DNA of 29,117 bases, taken from NCBI GenBank assembly GCA_020848855.1, contig JADLHH010000059.1:1-29117 (forward strand). Direction: 5' to 3'. The stretch's first letter is position 1; each line of letters starts with the position of its first letter. Shown one piece after another: positions 1 to 7,255 of the stretch. The translations under genes were made by a program, and so were the position numbers. Source of the DNA: Anaerolineae bacterium. GTDB lineage: Bacteria > Chloroflexota > Anaerolineae > Aggregatilineales > Phototrophicaceae. A model generated the notes under the pieces. That model saw only the letters and a list, made by a program, of their open reading frames with translations, was not told where the DNA came from and did no database searches.

Positions 1-63
1 CCGCGCCGTGCGCGCGCGATGGACGGCTTGCGTCTGTTCAGGAATGGTATCAAGTACGCATAG
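1..63 (+). CDS. possible C-terminal end of an upstream gene (partial)
   Basis: Frame 1 is open from the window edge to a TAG at 61-63 and would encode about 20 residues rich in Arg (ending NGIKYA). A hairpin follows immediately at 72-99, which fits a gene end. The fragment is too short to recognise any family, and chance openness over 60 bases is quite possible. It is listed only because it is the sole candidate for what precedes purC. Confidence 0.2.
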   Translation, partial: PRRARAMDGLRLFRNGIKYA

Positions 64-71
64 AGGTACTT

Positions 72-99
72 GTAGGGGCGCACGGTTGTGCGCCCTTAC
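72..99. repeat. GTAGGGG-type hairpin repeat, copy 1
   Basis: A 12-base arm beginning GTAGGGGC (72-83) pairs with 88-99 around a 4-base loop, with one G-T wobble. Its ends match those of the hairpins at 8461-8488 and 10055-10096, so it belongs to a dispersed family whose outer arm is conserved and inner arm variable. It sits between the possible upstream gene end and purC and could stop or stabilise transcripts. No T-tract follows. Confidence 0.7.
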
Positions 100-133
100 G
101 TTGATTGCGAGTGGGGAGTCGAAGGAGAATCGA

Positions 134-1087
134 ATGCTGAGTCACGAGGAACTGGCACGAGCGATCCCGATCCGCTCGGTCGATCTGAGCGGGTGGGGCG
201 CGAAAGAGTCCGGCAAGGTGCGCGACATCTACACCGACGGCGATACCCGCATCCTGATTACGACCGACCGCGTATCGGCGTTCGACCGCGTCGTCGGAGC
301 GATCCCGTTCAAGGGGCAGGTGCTCAACCAATTAAGCGCGTGGTGGTTCGAGCAGGTGCGCGGCATCGTGGACAGCCATATGATCGACGTGCCCGACCCG
401 AACGTGACGGTGGCGCGCTCGGCGGAGACGCTGCCGGTCGAGGTGATCGTGCGCGGCTACATCACCGGCGTCACCAGTACCTCGCTGTGGACGCTCTACG
501 CGGCGGGCGAGCGCAAGCCCTACGGCATCGAGCTGCCTGACGGCTTGCAGAAGAATGATCCGCTGCCCACGCCGATCATTACGCCGACCACCAAAGCCGA
601 GCGCGGCGCGCACGACGAGCGCCTGACCCGCGACGAGATCATTGGCAGCGGGCTGGTCGAACAATCGCTGTGGGAGCAGGTCGAGCAGGCGGCGCTGGCG
701 ATTTTCGCGCTGGGGCAGCAGGTCGCCCGCAAAGCCGGGCTGGTGCTGGTCGATACCAAGTACGAGTTCGGGTTGGTCGACGGCAGGCTGATGCTGATCG
801 ATGAGGTGCATACGCCTGATTCCATCCGCTACTGGACGCTGGATTCACTCGGCAGCAGCCCCCAGAATTTCGACAAGGAAATCCTGCGCGAGTGGTTCGT
901 CTCGCAGGGCTACCGGGGTGACGGTGACATCCCGGCGATGCCGCCGGAAGTGATCGCCCGTATCGCCGAGCGCTACATCGGCGCTTACGAGCGCCTGACC
1001 GGGCAGGCATTCGCCTCCGGCGAGCAGCCCGCCCAGGCGCGCATTGAGCGGAATATGGCGCAGTACCGCGCCGGAGTGAGGGCATAG
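134..1087 (+). CDS. purC: phosphoribosylaminoimidazole-succinocarboxamide synthase (SAICAR synthetase)
   Basis: Catalyses ATP-dependent joining of CAIR and aspartate to give SAICAR in cytosolic de novo purine synthesis. The protein starting at ATG 134 has 317 residues, the longer (about 300 aa) form of the family. Family motifs are visible: SGKVRDIY near the N-terminus, TDRVSAFD, VRGYITG in the centre and the metal/aspartate region LIDEVHTPDSIRYW. The frame is open further upstream, but GAAGGAG at 121-127 sits about 6 bases before ATG 134 and the family homology begins just after it. The stop overlaps the GTG start of purE by one base, so the two are probably translationally coupled. They catalyse consecutive steps, as the fused vertebrate PAICS does. 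Confidence 0.96.
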   Translation: MLSHEELARAIPIRSVDLSGWGAKESGKVRDIYTDGDTRILITTDRVSAFDRVVGAIPFKGQVLNQLSAWWFEQVRGIVDSHMIDVPDPNVTVARSAETLPVEVIVRGYITGVTSTSLWTLYAAGERKPYGIELPDGLQKNDPLPTPIITPTTKAERGAHDERLTRDEIIGSGLVEQSLWEQVEQAALAIFALGQQVARKAGLVLVDTKYEFGLVDGRLMLIDEVHTPDSIRYWTLDSLGSSPQNFDKEILREWFVSQGYRGDGDIPAMPPEVIARIAERYIGAYERLTGQAFASGEQPAQARIERNMAQYRAGVRA

Positions 1088-1566
1088 TGGCTGGTTTCGT
1101 CCCGATTTTGATGGGGTCGCGCTCCGACCTCAAGCACGCGCAGACCATCGTCGCCGCGCTGGAGAAATTCGGTATCGAGTCGCAGATTCGGGTGGCGTCG
1201 GCGCACAAAACGCCCGCCGTGCTGCTGGATATTCTGACGCAGTACGAAGCCGACCCGCGCCCGAAGGTCTACATCACCATCGCCGGGCGTTCCAACGCGC
1301 TCAGCGGCATGGTCGACGCGCAGGTCACCGCGCCCGTGATCGCCTGCCCGCCGCTCTCGGATGCGTTCGGCGGCGCGGACATTTTCTCGTCGCTGCGGAT
1401 GCCGAGCGGCGTCGCTCCGGCGGTGATCCTCGACGCGGAAGGCGCGGCGCTGGTTGCTGCGAAAATCTTCGGGCTGGCGGATGCAGCCATACGCGAGAAG
1501 ATCGCCGCGCTGCAAGCCGACAACCGCGACCGCCTCGCCCGCGACGACGCGGAACTCAACCCATAG
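1087..1566 (+). CDS. purE: AIR carboxylase, PurE class II-like
   Basis: A 159-residue PurE fold protein with the N-terminal GSRSD phosphate loop (residues 10-14) and SAHKTP (39-43). The loop at residues 67-74 reads GRSNALSG, followed by CPPL and SSLRMPSG. These match the class II enzymes (vertebrate PAICS carboxylase domain and Treponema-type PurE), which carboxylate AIR directly with CO2. Class I N5-CAIR mutases carry a GGAAHLPGM-like loop instead. The class assignment is from recalled motifs. The absence of purK, needed by class I, from this operon supports it. The start is GTG 1087, overlapping the last base of the purC stop. It would supply CAIR directly to the adjacent PurC. The alternative is a class I mutase with purK elsewhere. 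Confidence 0.93.
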   Translation: MAGFVPILMGSRSDLKHAQTIVAALEKFGIESQIRVASAHKTPAVLLDILTQYEADPRPKVYITIAGRSNALSGMVDAQVTAPVIACPPLSDAFGGADIFSSLRMPSGVAPAVILDAEGAALVAAKIFGLADAAIREKIAALQADNRDRLARDDAELNP

Positions 1567-1590
1567 GTGATGGGAAGGGCGTGTTTCGCC

Positions 1591-1685
1591 GCCAGATGTT
1601 GAAACGTCTGGCTATCCAGAACTTAGCCGCCCACTCAAGGGGCGGCAACAGCCGTTGTCTTGTGGCGACCTCTTTAGTGGGTCGC
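1591..1685. repeat. three successive hairpins in the purE-purF spacer
   Basis: Three inverted repeats lie in a row. At 1591-1599 and 1604-1612 a stem with a TGAA loop and one wobble forms. At 1626-1632 and 1640-1646 GCCGCCC pairs with GGGCGGC around 7 bases. At 1665-1670 and 1680-1685 GCGACC pairs with GGTCGC around 9 bases. With the palindrome at 1699-1720 they fill almost the whole 165-base spacer. They could be stacked mobile palindromes, RNA-stability elements or attenuator-like structures splitting the operon into purCE and purFDMN. No T-tract follows any of them. Confidence 0.6.
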
Positions 1686-1698
1686 TAGGTAATTTATA

Positions 1699-1720
1699 GC
1701 TGGCGGTTTAAACCGCCAGC
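1699..1720. repeat. perfect 22-bp palindrome just before purF
   Basis: An 11-base arm GCTGGCGGTTT is followed directly by its exact reverse complement. It ends one base before the G-run at 1721-1725 that acts as the purF ribosome binding site, and 11 bases before the ATG. The position would let an RNA hairpin or a bound dimeric repressor affect purF expression. It could equally be a dispersed palindrome without regulatory role. Only one copy is seen in this window. Confidence 0.65.
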
Positions 1721-1731
1721 GGGGGTTGCAT

Positions 1732-3294
1732 ATGAGCGATGCTCGAAACGTGAAAACGGAATGCACGCCGTCTGATCTGTTCGCCGACGATCACCCGCAT
1801 GACGAATGTGGCATCTTTGGCATTTACGCGCCGGGGCGGGACGTGGCGCGCCTGACGTTCTTCGGGCTGTACGCCTTGCAGCATCGCGGGCAGGAGAGCG
1901 CCGGCATCGCCACCAGCGACGGTCGTGCTGCCTACATGCACAAGGATATGGGGCTGGTCTCGCAGGTGTTCAACGAGGACAACCTGCGCCCGCTGGTCGG
2001 TCACTGCGCCATCGGGCATAACCGCTACTCGACCACCGGCTCGTCGCATCTGCGCAACGCCCAGCCGTACCTGATCGAGACGATCTACGGCCCGCTCGGC
2101 GTGGCGCACAACGGCAACCTGACCAACGCGCTCGAACTGCGCCACAAGCTGCTGTCGCGCGGCGTCGGCTTGTCCTCGACCACCGACAGCGAGGTTGCAA
2201 CCCAGATTCTCGCCTCGCCCCCGGATGTGTGGACGGACGAAGATCGCTACATGAACGCCTACCACGTCGGCGAGTGGGAGCAGCGCATCCGGGCGTTTAC
2301 ACAGGTCGCCGAGGGCGCGTACTCGCTGGTGATCCTGACGCGCGACGCGGTCTACGCCGTGCGCGACCCGCACGGGCTGCGCCCGCTGTGTCTGGGCGAG
2401 CTGGACGGCGGCGGCTGGGTCGTCGCGTCCGAGTCAAGCGCGCTTTCGACCATCGGCGCGCGTTACGTGCGCGAAGTCGAACCCGGCGAGATCGTCCGGC
2501 TGGATGATCGCGGCGCGGTGTCGATTGAGGGGCGCGCGCCGCTCGAACCGGCGCTGTGCAGCTTTGAGTACGTCTACTTCGCCCGACCGGACTCACTGAT
2601 GGAAGGTAAGACCGTCCACAGTGTGCGCCAGCGCATGGGGCGCGAGCTTGCCCGCGAAGCCCCGGCGGATGCCGATGTCGTCGTCCCAGTGCCCGATTCG
2701 GCGACACCCGCCGCCATCGGCTACAGTCTGGAAAGCGGGCTGCCGTTCACCGAGGGGCTGATCAAGAATCGTTACATCGGGCGCACCTTCATCCAACCGG
2801 ATGACCAGCTTCGCCGGGTCGGCGTCCAGTTGAAGTACAACCCGCTTGTGGCGAACCTGGCGGGCAAGCGTGTTGTGCTGGTGGACGATTCGATTGTGCG
2901 CGGCAACACCGCCGGACCGCTGGTGCAGCTTCTGCGCGACGCCGGCGCGACCGAAGTCCACCTGCGCGTGTCGTCGCCGCCGGTGCGCCATCCGTGCTTC
3001 ATGGGCGTCGATATGGCGACCTACGGGCAGTTGATCGCCCACCGGCTGAGGATTGACGAAATCTGCCGGCGCGTCGGCGCGGACAGCCTCGCGTATCTCA
3101 GCCTGCCGGGGATGCTCACCGCCATCAACGAAACGCCCGGCACGGAATCGTGGGGCGGACTGCAAGGCGATCCGCAAGGCTCGCACGGACACTGCGCCGC
3201 CTGCTTCTCCGGCGAATACCCGATTCGCGTCCCGCCCTGGTTGTTTGCCGAGGAGCGCGATAAGCTCGTTTTCGACCGGGTATGGGGAGGCTAG
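1732..3294 (+). CDS. purF: amidophosphoribosyltransferase, [4Fe-4S] type
   Basis: Commits PRPP to purine synthesis by forming phosphoribosylamine from PRPP and glutamine. The 520-residue protein starts at ATG 1732, six bases after a GGGGG run. An in-frame TTG at 1726 is less likely. The N-terminal Ntn-hydrolase domain begins with the catalytic cysteine in DECGIFGIYAP (Cys26), so a propeptide of about 25 residues would be removed. The PRPP-binding motif VVLVDDSIVRGNT lies near residues 380-392. Cys276, Cys422, Cys488 and Cys491 (HCAAC) fit the four ligands of the oxygen-sensitive iron-sulfur cluster of Bacillus-type enzymes. It is the first gene after the hairpin spacer, and purD starts 3 bases after its stop. 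Confidence 0.96.
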   Translation: MSDARNVKTECTPSDLFADDHPHDECGIFGIYAPGRDVARLTFFGLYALQHRGQESAGIATSDGRAAYMHKDMGLVSQVFNEDNLRPLVGHCAIGHNRYSTTGSSHLRNAQPYLIETIYGPLGVAHNGNLTNALELRHKLLSRGVGLSSTTDSEVATQILASPPDVWTDEDRYMNAYHVGEWEQRIRAFTQVAEGAYSLVILTRDAVYAVRDPHGLRPLCLGELDGGGWVVASESSALSTIGARYVREVEPGEIVRLDDRGAVSIEGRAPLEPALCSFEYVYFARPDSLMEGKTVHSVRQRMGRELAREAPADADVVVPVPDSATPAAIGYSLESGLPFTEGLIKNRYIGRTFIQPDDQLRRVGVQLKYNPLVANLAGKRVVLVDDSIVRGNTAGPLVQLLRDAGATEVHLRVSSPPVRHPCFMGVDMATYGQLIAHRLRIDEICRRVGADSLAYLSLPGMLTAINETPGTESWGGLQGDPQGSHGHCAACFSGEYPIRVPPWLFAEERDKLVFDRVWGG

Positions 3295-3296
3295 GC

Positions 3297-4598
3297 GTGA
3301 TCGATCAGAAAGTGCTGGTCGTCGGTTCGGGCGGGCGCGAACATGCCCTCGCCTGGGCGATTGCGCGTTCGCCGTCGGCGGCGCAGGTGTACGTCGCGCC
3401 GGGCAACGCCGGGACGACCTGGGGAGCGGCGAAAAACCGCGCGCCCTCGACCAACGTTTCCATTTCCGCTGAAGACATCCCGGCGCTGGTGGCGTTCGCC
3501 CGGCGCGAAAACATCGACCTCGCCGTGATCGGACCCGAAGTGCCGCTGGCGCAGGGGATTGTCGATGCCTTTCAGTCGGCGGGGATGCGCGTCTTTGGTC
3601 CCACCAGGGCGGCGGCGCAGCTTGAGTCGTCCAAGACGTTCTCGAAGGAATTCATGCGCCGCCACCACATCCCGACGGCGGCTTACGGCGCGTTTACCGA
3701 TTACGTCGAGGCGCGGGCGTTCGTCACCGGCTTCGGCAGGTCTGTCGTCGTCAAAGCCGACGGGCTGGCGGCGGGCAAGGGCGTGATCGTCTGCGCGACC
3801 GTAGCGGAAGCCGACGCCGCGCTGCGCTCGATCATGCTGGAGCGCGAATTTGGCGCGGCGGGTGACCGCGTGGTGATCGAGGAGCGCCTGACCGGCGCGG
3901 AGCTTTCGGCGCTGGCGTTCTGCGACGGCAAAACCGCCGCCCTGATGCCGCTGGCGCGCGACCACAAGCGCGTCGGCGACGGCGACACCGGACTGAACAC
4001 CGGCGGCATGGGCGCGTATGCGCCGGTTCTGGATGTGCCGCCTGATCTGGTCGAGACGATCCGCGAGCAGGTGATCATTCCTGCGCTGCGCGGCATGGCA
4101 TCCGAAGGGACGCCTTACACCGGCGTGCTGTACGCCGGCTTAATGCTGACGCCGGACGGCATCCGGGTGCTGGAATTCAACTGCCGCTTTGGCGACCCGG
4201 AGACGCAGGTCATCCTGCCGCTGCTCGACAGCGATCTGGTCGAGATCATGACTGCCTGCACCGAAGGACGCCTGCGCGAGCATCAACCGCGCTGGCTGCC
4301 GGGCGCGTGCGCGACCATCGTGCTGGCGTCGCCGGGCTATCCCGGAACGTATCCCAAAGGGCTGCCGATCAGCGGGCTGGAGTCGCGTCACGAGGACGTG
4401 ATCGTTTTTCACGCCGGAACGTCACGGGAAGGTGATCGCGTCGTGACGGCGGGCGGGCGGGTGCTGGCGGTCAGCGCGCGTGGCGAATCGCTGCCGAAAG
4501 CGCTGGCGAACGCCTACGCCCACATCCCCAACATCCGGTTCGAGGGGATGCACTACCGCCGCGATATCGGGCGGATTGCCGAAGGGGCGACACGATGA
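3297..4598 (+). CDS. purD: phosphoribosylamine-glycine ligase (GAR synthetase)
   Basis: Joins phosphoribosylamine and glycine with ATP to give GAR, directly using the unstable product of PurF. The chosen GTG start at 3297 gives 433 residues beginning MIDQKVLVVGSGGREHAL, the usual N-terminus, with GGGGAGG at 3284-3290 as ribosome binding site inside the end of purF. An ATG at 3282 is in frame but would overlap purF and lack its own site. ATP-grasp features are visible: KADGLAAGKGV, NTGGMGAYAP and EFNCRFGDPETQ. The stop overlaps the purM start in an ATGA, indicating coupled translation. Confidence 0.95.
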   Translation: MIDQKVLVVGSGGREHALAWAIARSPSAAQVYVAPGNAGTTWGAAKNRAPSTNVSISAEDIPALVAFARRENIDLAVIGPEVPLAQGIVDAFQSAGMRVFGPTRAAAQLESSKTFSKEFMRRHHIPTAAYGAFTDYVEARAFVTGFGRSVVVKADGLAAGKGVIVCATVAEADAALRSIMLEREFGAAGDRVVIEERLTGAELSALAFCDGKTAALMPLARDHKRVGDGDTGLNTGGMGAYAPVLDVPPDLVETIREQVIIPALRGMASEGTPYTGVLYAGLMLTPDGIRVLEFNCRFGDPETQVILPLLDSDLVEIMTACTEGRLREHQPRWLPGACATIVLASPGYPGTYPKGLPISGLESRHEDVIVFHAGTSREGDRVVTAGGRVLAVSARGESLPKALANAYAHIPNIRFEGMHYRRDIGRIAEGATR

Positions 4599-5614
4599 CC
4601 CAGTATTCGCAGGCAGGGGTGGATATCGCCGCCGGGAACCGCGCCGCCCAGTTGATGGCGCAGGCGGTGCGCTCGACTTACGGCGCGGAAGTGCTGGCGG
4701 GCATCGGCGCGTTTGGCGGGCTGTACGATGCCTCGGCGCTCAAGGCAATGAACGCGCCGGTGCTGGTCGCCTCGACCGACGGCGTCGGCACGAAAACGAA
4801 GGTCGCCGCGCGCCTGAACCGCTGGGGCAGCATCGGGCAGGATTTGGTTAACCACTGTATTAACGACATTCTGGTACAGGGCGCGCGCCCGCTGTTCTTT
4901 CTGGATTACGTCGCCTCGTCGCGCCTCGACCCGGAGCAGATCGCGGCGGTGGTCGGCGGCGTGGCGGCGGCGTGCCGCGCCGTCGGCTGCGCGCTGCTGG
5001 GCGGCGAAACCGCCGAAATGCCGGGCGTGTACGAGCCGGGCGAGATCGACCTCGCTGGGACGATCATCGGCGTAGTGGAGCGCGGCAAAATCATCGACGG
5101 CGCAGCGATTCGCCCCGGCGATGCGCTGCTGGCGCTGCCGTCCACCGGGCTGCACACCAACGGCTATTCGCTGGCGCGGCGCGTGCTGGATGATCTGGAC
5201 TGGGGCGAGCCGCTGCCCGAACTCGGCGGCACGGTCGGCGATGCGCTGCTGGCGGTGCATCGCTGTTATCTCGAACCCGTCAGCCGGTTGTGGGCGGCGA
5301 ACGTCACGATCCGCGGGATGGCGCATATCACCGGCGGCGGTGTGATCGACAACCTGCCGCGCATCCTGCCGGATGCGACCGGCGCGGTCGTGCGGCGCGG
5401 CGCGTGGACAGAGCCGCCGATCTTCGGTCTGATACAGGAAATCGGCAATATCGACGCCGACGAGATGTTCCACGTCTTCAACATGGGGCTGGGGATGCTG
5501 CTGGTCGTGCCGCCGGAACAGGCCGGCGCGGCGCGGGCAGTGCTGCCGGAACTGGCGCTGGTCGGCGAGATCGTCGCGGGGACGGGTGTCACGGTGGAGC
5601 AGGGCGGCAGATGA
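4595..5614 (+). CDS. purM: phosphoribosylformylglycinamidine cyclo-ligase (AIR synthetase)
   Basis: ATP-dependent ring closure of FGAM to AIR, the substrate of the PurE encoded upstream. The protein has 339 residues, normal for the family. Characteristic segments are GVDIAAGNRA near the start, STDGVGTKTKVA for nucleotide/metal binding, GGETAEMPGVYEPGEIDLAG, and AHITGGGVIDNLPRILP in the C-terminal half. The start overlaps the purD stop as ATGA with GAAGGGG just upstream, and the stop overlaps the purN start in the same way. Confidence 0.96.
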   Translation: MTQYSQAGVDIAAGNRAAQLMAQAVRSTYGAEVLAGIGAFGGLYDASALKAMNAPVLVASTDGVGTKTKVAARLNRWGSIGQDLVNHCINDILVQGARPLFFLDYVASSRLDPEQIAAVVGGVAAACRAVGCALLGGETAEMPGVYEPGEIDLAGTIIGVVERGKIIDGAAIRPGDALLALPSTGLHTNGYSLARRVLDDLDWGEPLPELGGTVGDALLAVHRCYLEPVSRLWAANVTIRGMAHITGGGVIDNLPRILPDATGAVVRRGAWTEPPIFGLIQEIGNIDADEMFHVFNMGLGMLLVVPPEQAGAARAVLPELALVGEIVAGTGVTVEQGGR

Positions 5615-6204
5615 CAGCACGGCTGGTCGTTCTGATTTCCGGCAGCGGCACCAACCTGCAAGCGATTCTCGACGCGAGTGCCGGCGGCGAACTTACCGCG
5701 CAGGTGGCGCTGGTCGTCTCCAACCGCAAGGCGGCATACGGGCTGGCGCGCGCCGAGCAGGCGGGCGTGCCGACGCTGTATTTCCCGCTCAAGCCGTACA
5801 CCGACGCCGGACAGAGCCGCGAGGCTTACGACCGTGACCTCGCTGGGCGTGTGCGTGCGCTGTCGCCGGGTCTCGTCGTGCTGGCGGGCTGGATGCACGT
5901 GCTCAGCCCGGCATTCCTCAACTGCTTTCCCCGGCAGGTGATCAACCTGCATCCCGCGCTGCCGGGCTTGTTTCCGGGAATCGACGCCATCGCGCGGACG
6001 TTCGATGCCTATCAGCGCGGCGAGGTCGCCGTTGGCGGCTGCATGGTGCATTACGTCATCCCGGAAGTTGACGCAGGCGAAGTCATCGGGCACGTCGAAG
6101 TGCCCATCCAGCCGGGCGACACGCTTGACTCATTCGAGGCGCGGCTGCACGCTGCCGAGCATCGCCTGCTGGTGCAGTCGGTGAAACAGGTGCTCGGCGC
6201 TTGA
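5611..6204 (+). CDS. purN: phosphoribosylglycinamide formyltransferase (10-formyl-THF dependent)
   Basis: Transfers formyl from 10-formyl-tetrahydrofolate to GAR. The protein has 197 residues from ATG 5611, which overlaps the purM stop. Visible motifs are ISGSGTNLQAI at the N-terminus (phosphate binding), INLHPALPGLFPG with the catalytic Asn and His, and VIPEVDAGEVI with the catalytic Asp. It is the last gene of the purine operon seen here. purL/Q/S, purB and purH are not in the window, so FGAM synthesis and the last steps must be encoded elsewhere. Confidence 0.95.
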   Translation: MTARLVVLISGSGTNLQAILDASAGGELTAQVALVVSNRKAAYGLARAEQAGVPTLYFPLKPYTDAGQSREAYDRDLAGRVRALSPGLVVLAGWMHVLSPAFLNCFPRQVINLHPALPGLFPGIDAIARTFDAYQRGEVAVGGCMVHYVIPEVDAGEVIGHVEVPIQPGDTLDSFEARLHAAEHRLLVQSVKQVLGA

Positions 6205-6218
6205 ACGCTCAAGCGCCG
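6195..6218 (+). terminator. terminator-like hairpin over the purN stop
   Basis: CGGCGCTTGA (6195-6204) pairs perfectly with 6209-6218 around the 4-base loop ACGC. The purN stop codon forms the end of the left arm. The following bases are G/T-rich but contain no run of T. It is a likely 3' end or processing signal of the purine operon rather than a textbook intrinsic terminator. Confidence 0.55.
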
Positions 6219-6337
6219 GGTGTTGGTCGTCTGAGCGGTTGGTGAGAATTCCGCGATTTTCCGGCGCTTCGGCATAACTTCTAAACAACCTGTGCTTATG
6301 GTTATGCCGTTCCCAAATTTCGAGTGGAGGATGTTCG

Positions 6338-7036
6338 ATGTCACGCAGTGTGCGGATGGTGCTTCTATTGGCTGTAGTGGTCGGGGTGGTGGGAGTGGGC
6401 GGGTATTTGTACCTGACGCGTGATATCGCTGCTCCCAGCACCGACGTTCAGGCGGGCGCGGGGGAAATCGAGACGGTGGAAGACGGTGGCACACTGTTCC
6501 GCATCTCGCAGGATGAGTCACAGGTAGAGTTCAACATTTTCGAAGTCCTCAATGGCAGCGACAAGACGGTCGTCGGCACGACCAACCAGGTCGCCGGGGA
6601 TTTGGTGGTCAACCTCAGCAATCCGGCTGAGTCGGAAATCGGCTCGATAGCGATCAACGCCCGCACGTTCCAGACCGACGAAGACCGGCGCGACAATGCC
6701 ATCGCCCGCTTCATCCTGCAATCGGAAAACGACGACTACGAGTTCATCACTTTCACCCCGACCAGCATCACCGGTCTCCCGGCGAGCGCCAGCGTCGGCG
6801 ATACGTTCACGCTGGAAGTCACGGGTGATCTGAGCATCGCCGGGCAGACTAACCCGGTGACGTTCAACGTGACGACCACACTCGAAGCGGCTGACCGGTT
6901 GGCGGGCAGCGCCGAAACCACGATTCAGCGTGGCGATTTCAACCTGAGCATCCCCAGCGTGCCGTTTGTCGCCGATGTTGGCGAAGAGGTCACCCTCAAG
7001 CTCAGCTTCGTCGCGTCCTCGGTCGACGAGGCGTAA
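6338..7036 (+). CDS. YceI-like domain protein with N-terminal membrane anchor
   Basis: The protein has 232 residues. Residues 7-25 form a hydrophobic segment (signal anchor or uncleaved signal), so the rest lies outside the membrane. Residues about 50-228 look like a YceI domain: F-R-I-S-x-D-S/E-Q-V-E-F at the start, repeated beta strands, a TFQTDEDRRDNAI segment typical of the 'D..RD' stretch of YceI proteins, and a final LKLSFVAS strand. YceI proteins are lipocalin-like barrels that bind long polyisoprenoid or amide lipids, and some are induced by stress. The ligand here cannot be read. GTGGAGG at 6324-6330 supports the start. It is flanked by hairpins at 6195-6218 and 7064-7096, suggesting its own transcript. 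Base composition is slightly less GC-rich than the purine genes. Confidence 0.8.
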   Translation: MSRSVRMVLLLAVVVGVVGVGGYLYLTRDIAAPSTDVQAGAGEIETVEDGGTLFRISQDESQVEFNIFEVLNGSDKTVVGTTNQVAGDLVVNLSNPAESEIGSIAINARTFQTDEDRRDNAIARFILQSENDDYEFITFTPTSITGLPASASVGDTFTLEVTGDLSIAGQTNPVTFNVTTTLEAADRLAGSAETTIQRGDFNLSIPSVPFVADVGEEVTLKLSFVASSVDEA

Positions 7037-7063
7037 ACACCTCAAACCCCTTCGCTGTAGAAA

Positions 7064-7096
7064 CGGCGGCGCGCCTCTCGTATAGACGCGCCGCCG
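7064..7096 (+). terminator. GC-rich hairpin after the YceI-like gene
   Basis: A 10-base arm (7064-7073) pairs exactly with 7087-7096 around a 13-base loop. It lies 27 bases past the YceI-like stop and before the promoter of the next cluster. No T-tract follows, so termination efficiency is uncertain. Confidence 0.6.
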
Positions 7097-7154
7097 CTGC
7101 ATGTCGTCACAGAACAACGTAACCGTGAAAGTCGCCGGGCATATTTGCGCCCTA

Positions 7155-7184
7155 TTGTCGAAATTCAGTTGGATAGTGTATATT
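7155..7184 (+). promoter_or_regulatory. candidate sigma-70 type promoter for the ydcS-like gene
   Basis: TTGTCG (7155-7160) and TATATT (7179-7184) are separated by 18 bases and lie about 70 bases before the ydcS ATG, in a locally AT-rich stretch that stands out from the GC-rich surroundings. It is a sequence match only. Confidence 0.4.
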
Positions 7185-7255
7185 ACGGGCTTCACCAAAA
7201 TGTTCACAATTGTTTCGCGCAACTGTTGGTATCGACCGTTCAGGAGATTCTTATT

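Noticed and set aside
1567..1731. A purine riboswitch or a classical terminator before purF
   Set aside because: The purine riboswitch junction core is not visible and no hairpin is followed by a T-run. The hairpins differ in sequence and look like stacked palindromes.
7145..7255. N-terminal extension of the ydcS-like gene
   Set aside because: The signal peptide begins at ATG 7256 with a good ribosome binding site, and the upstream part contains the promoter match.
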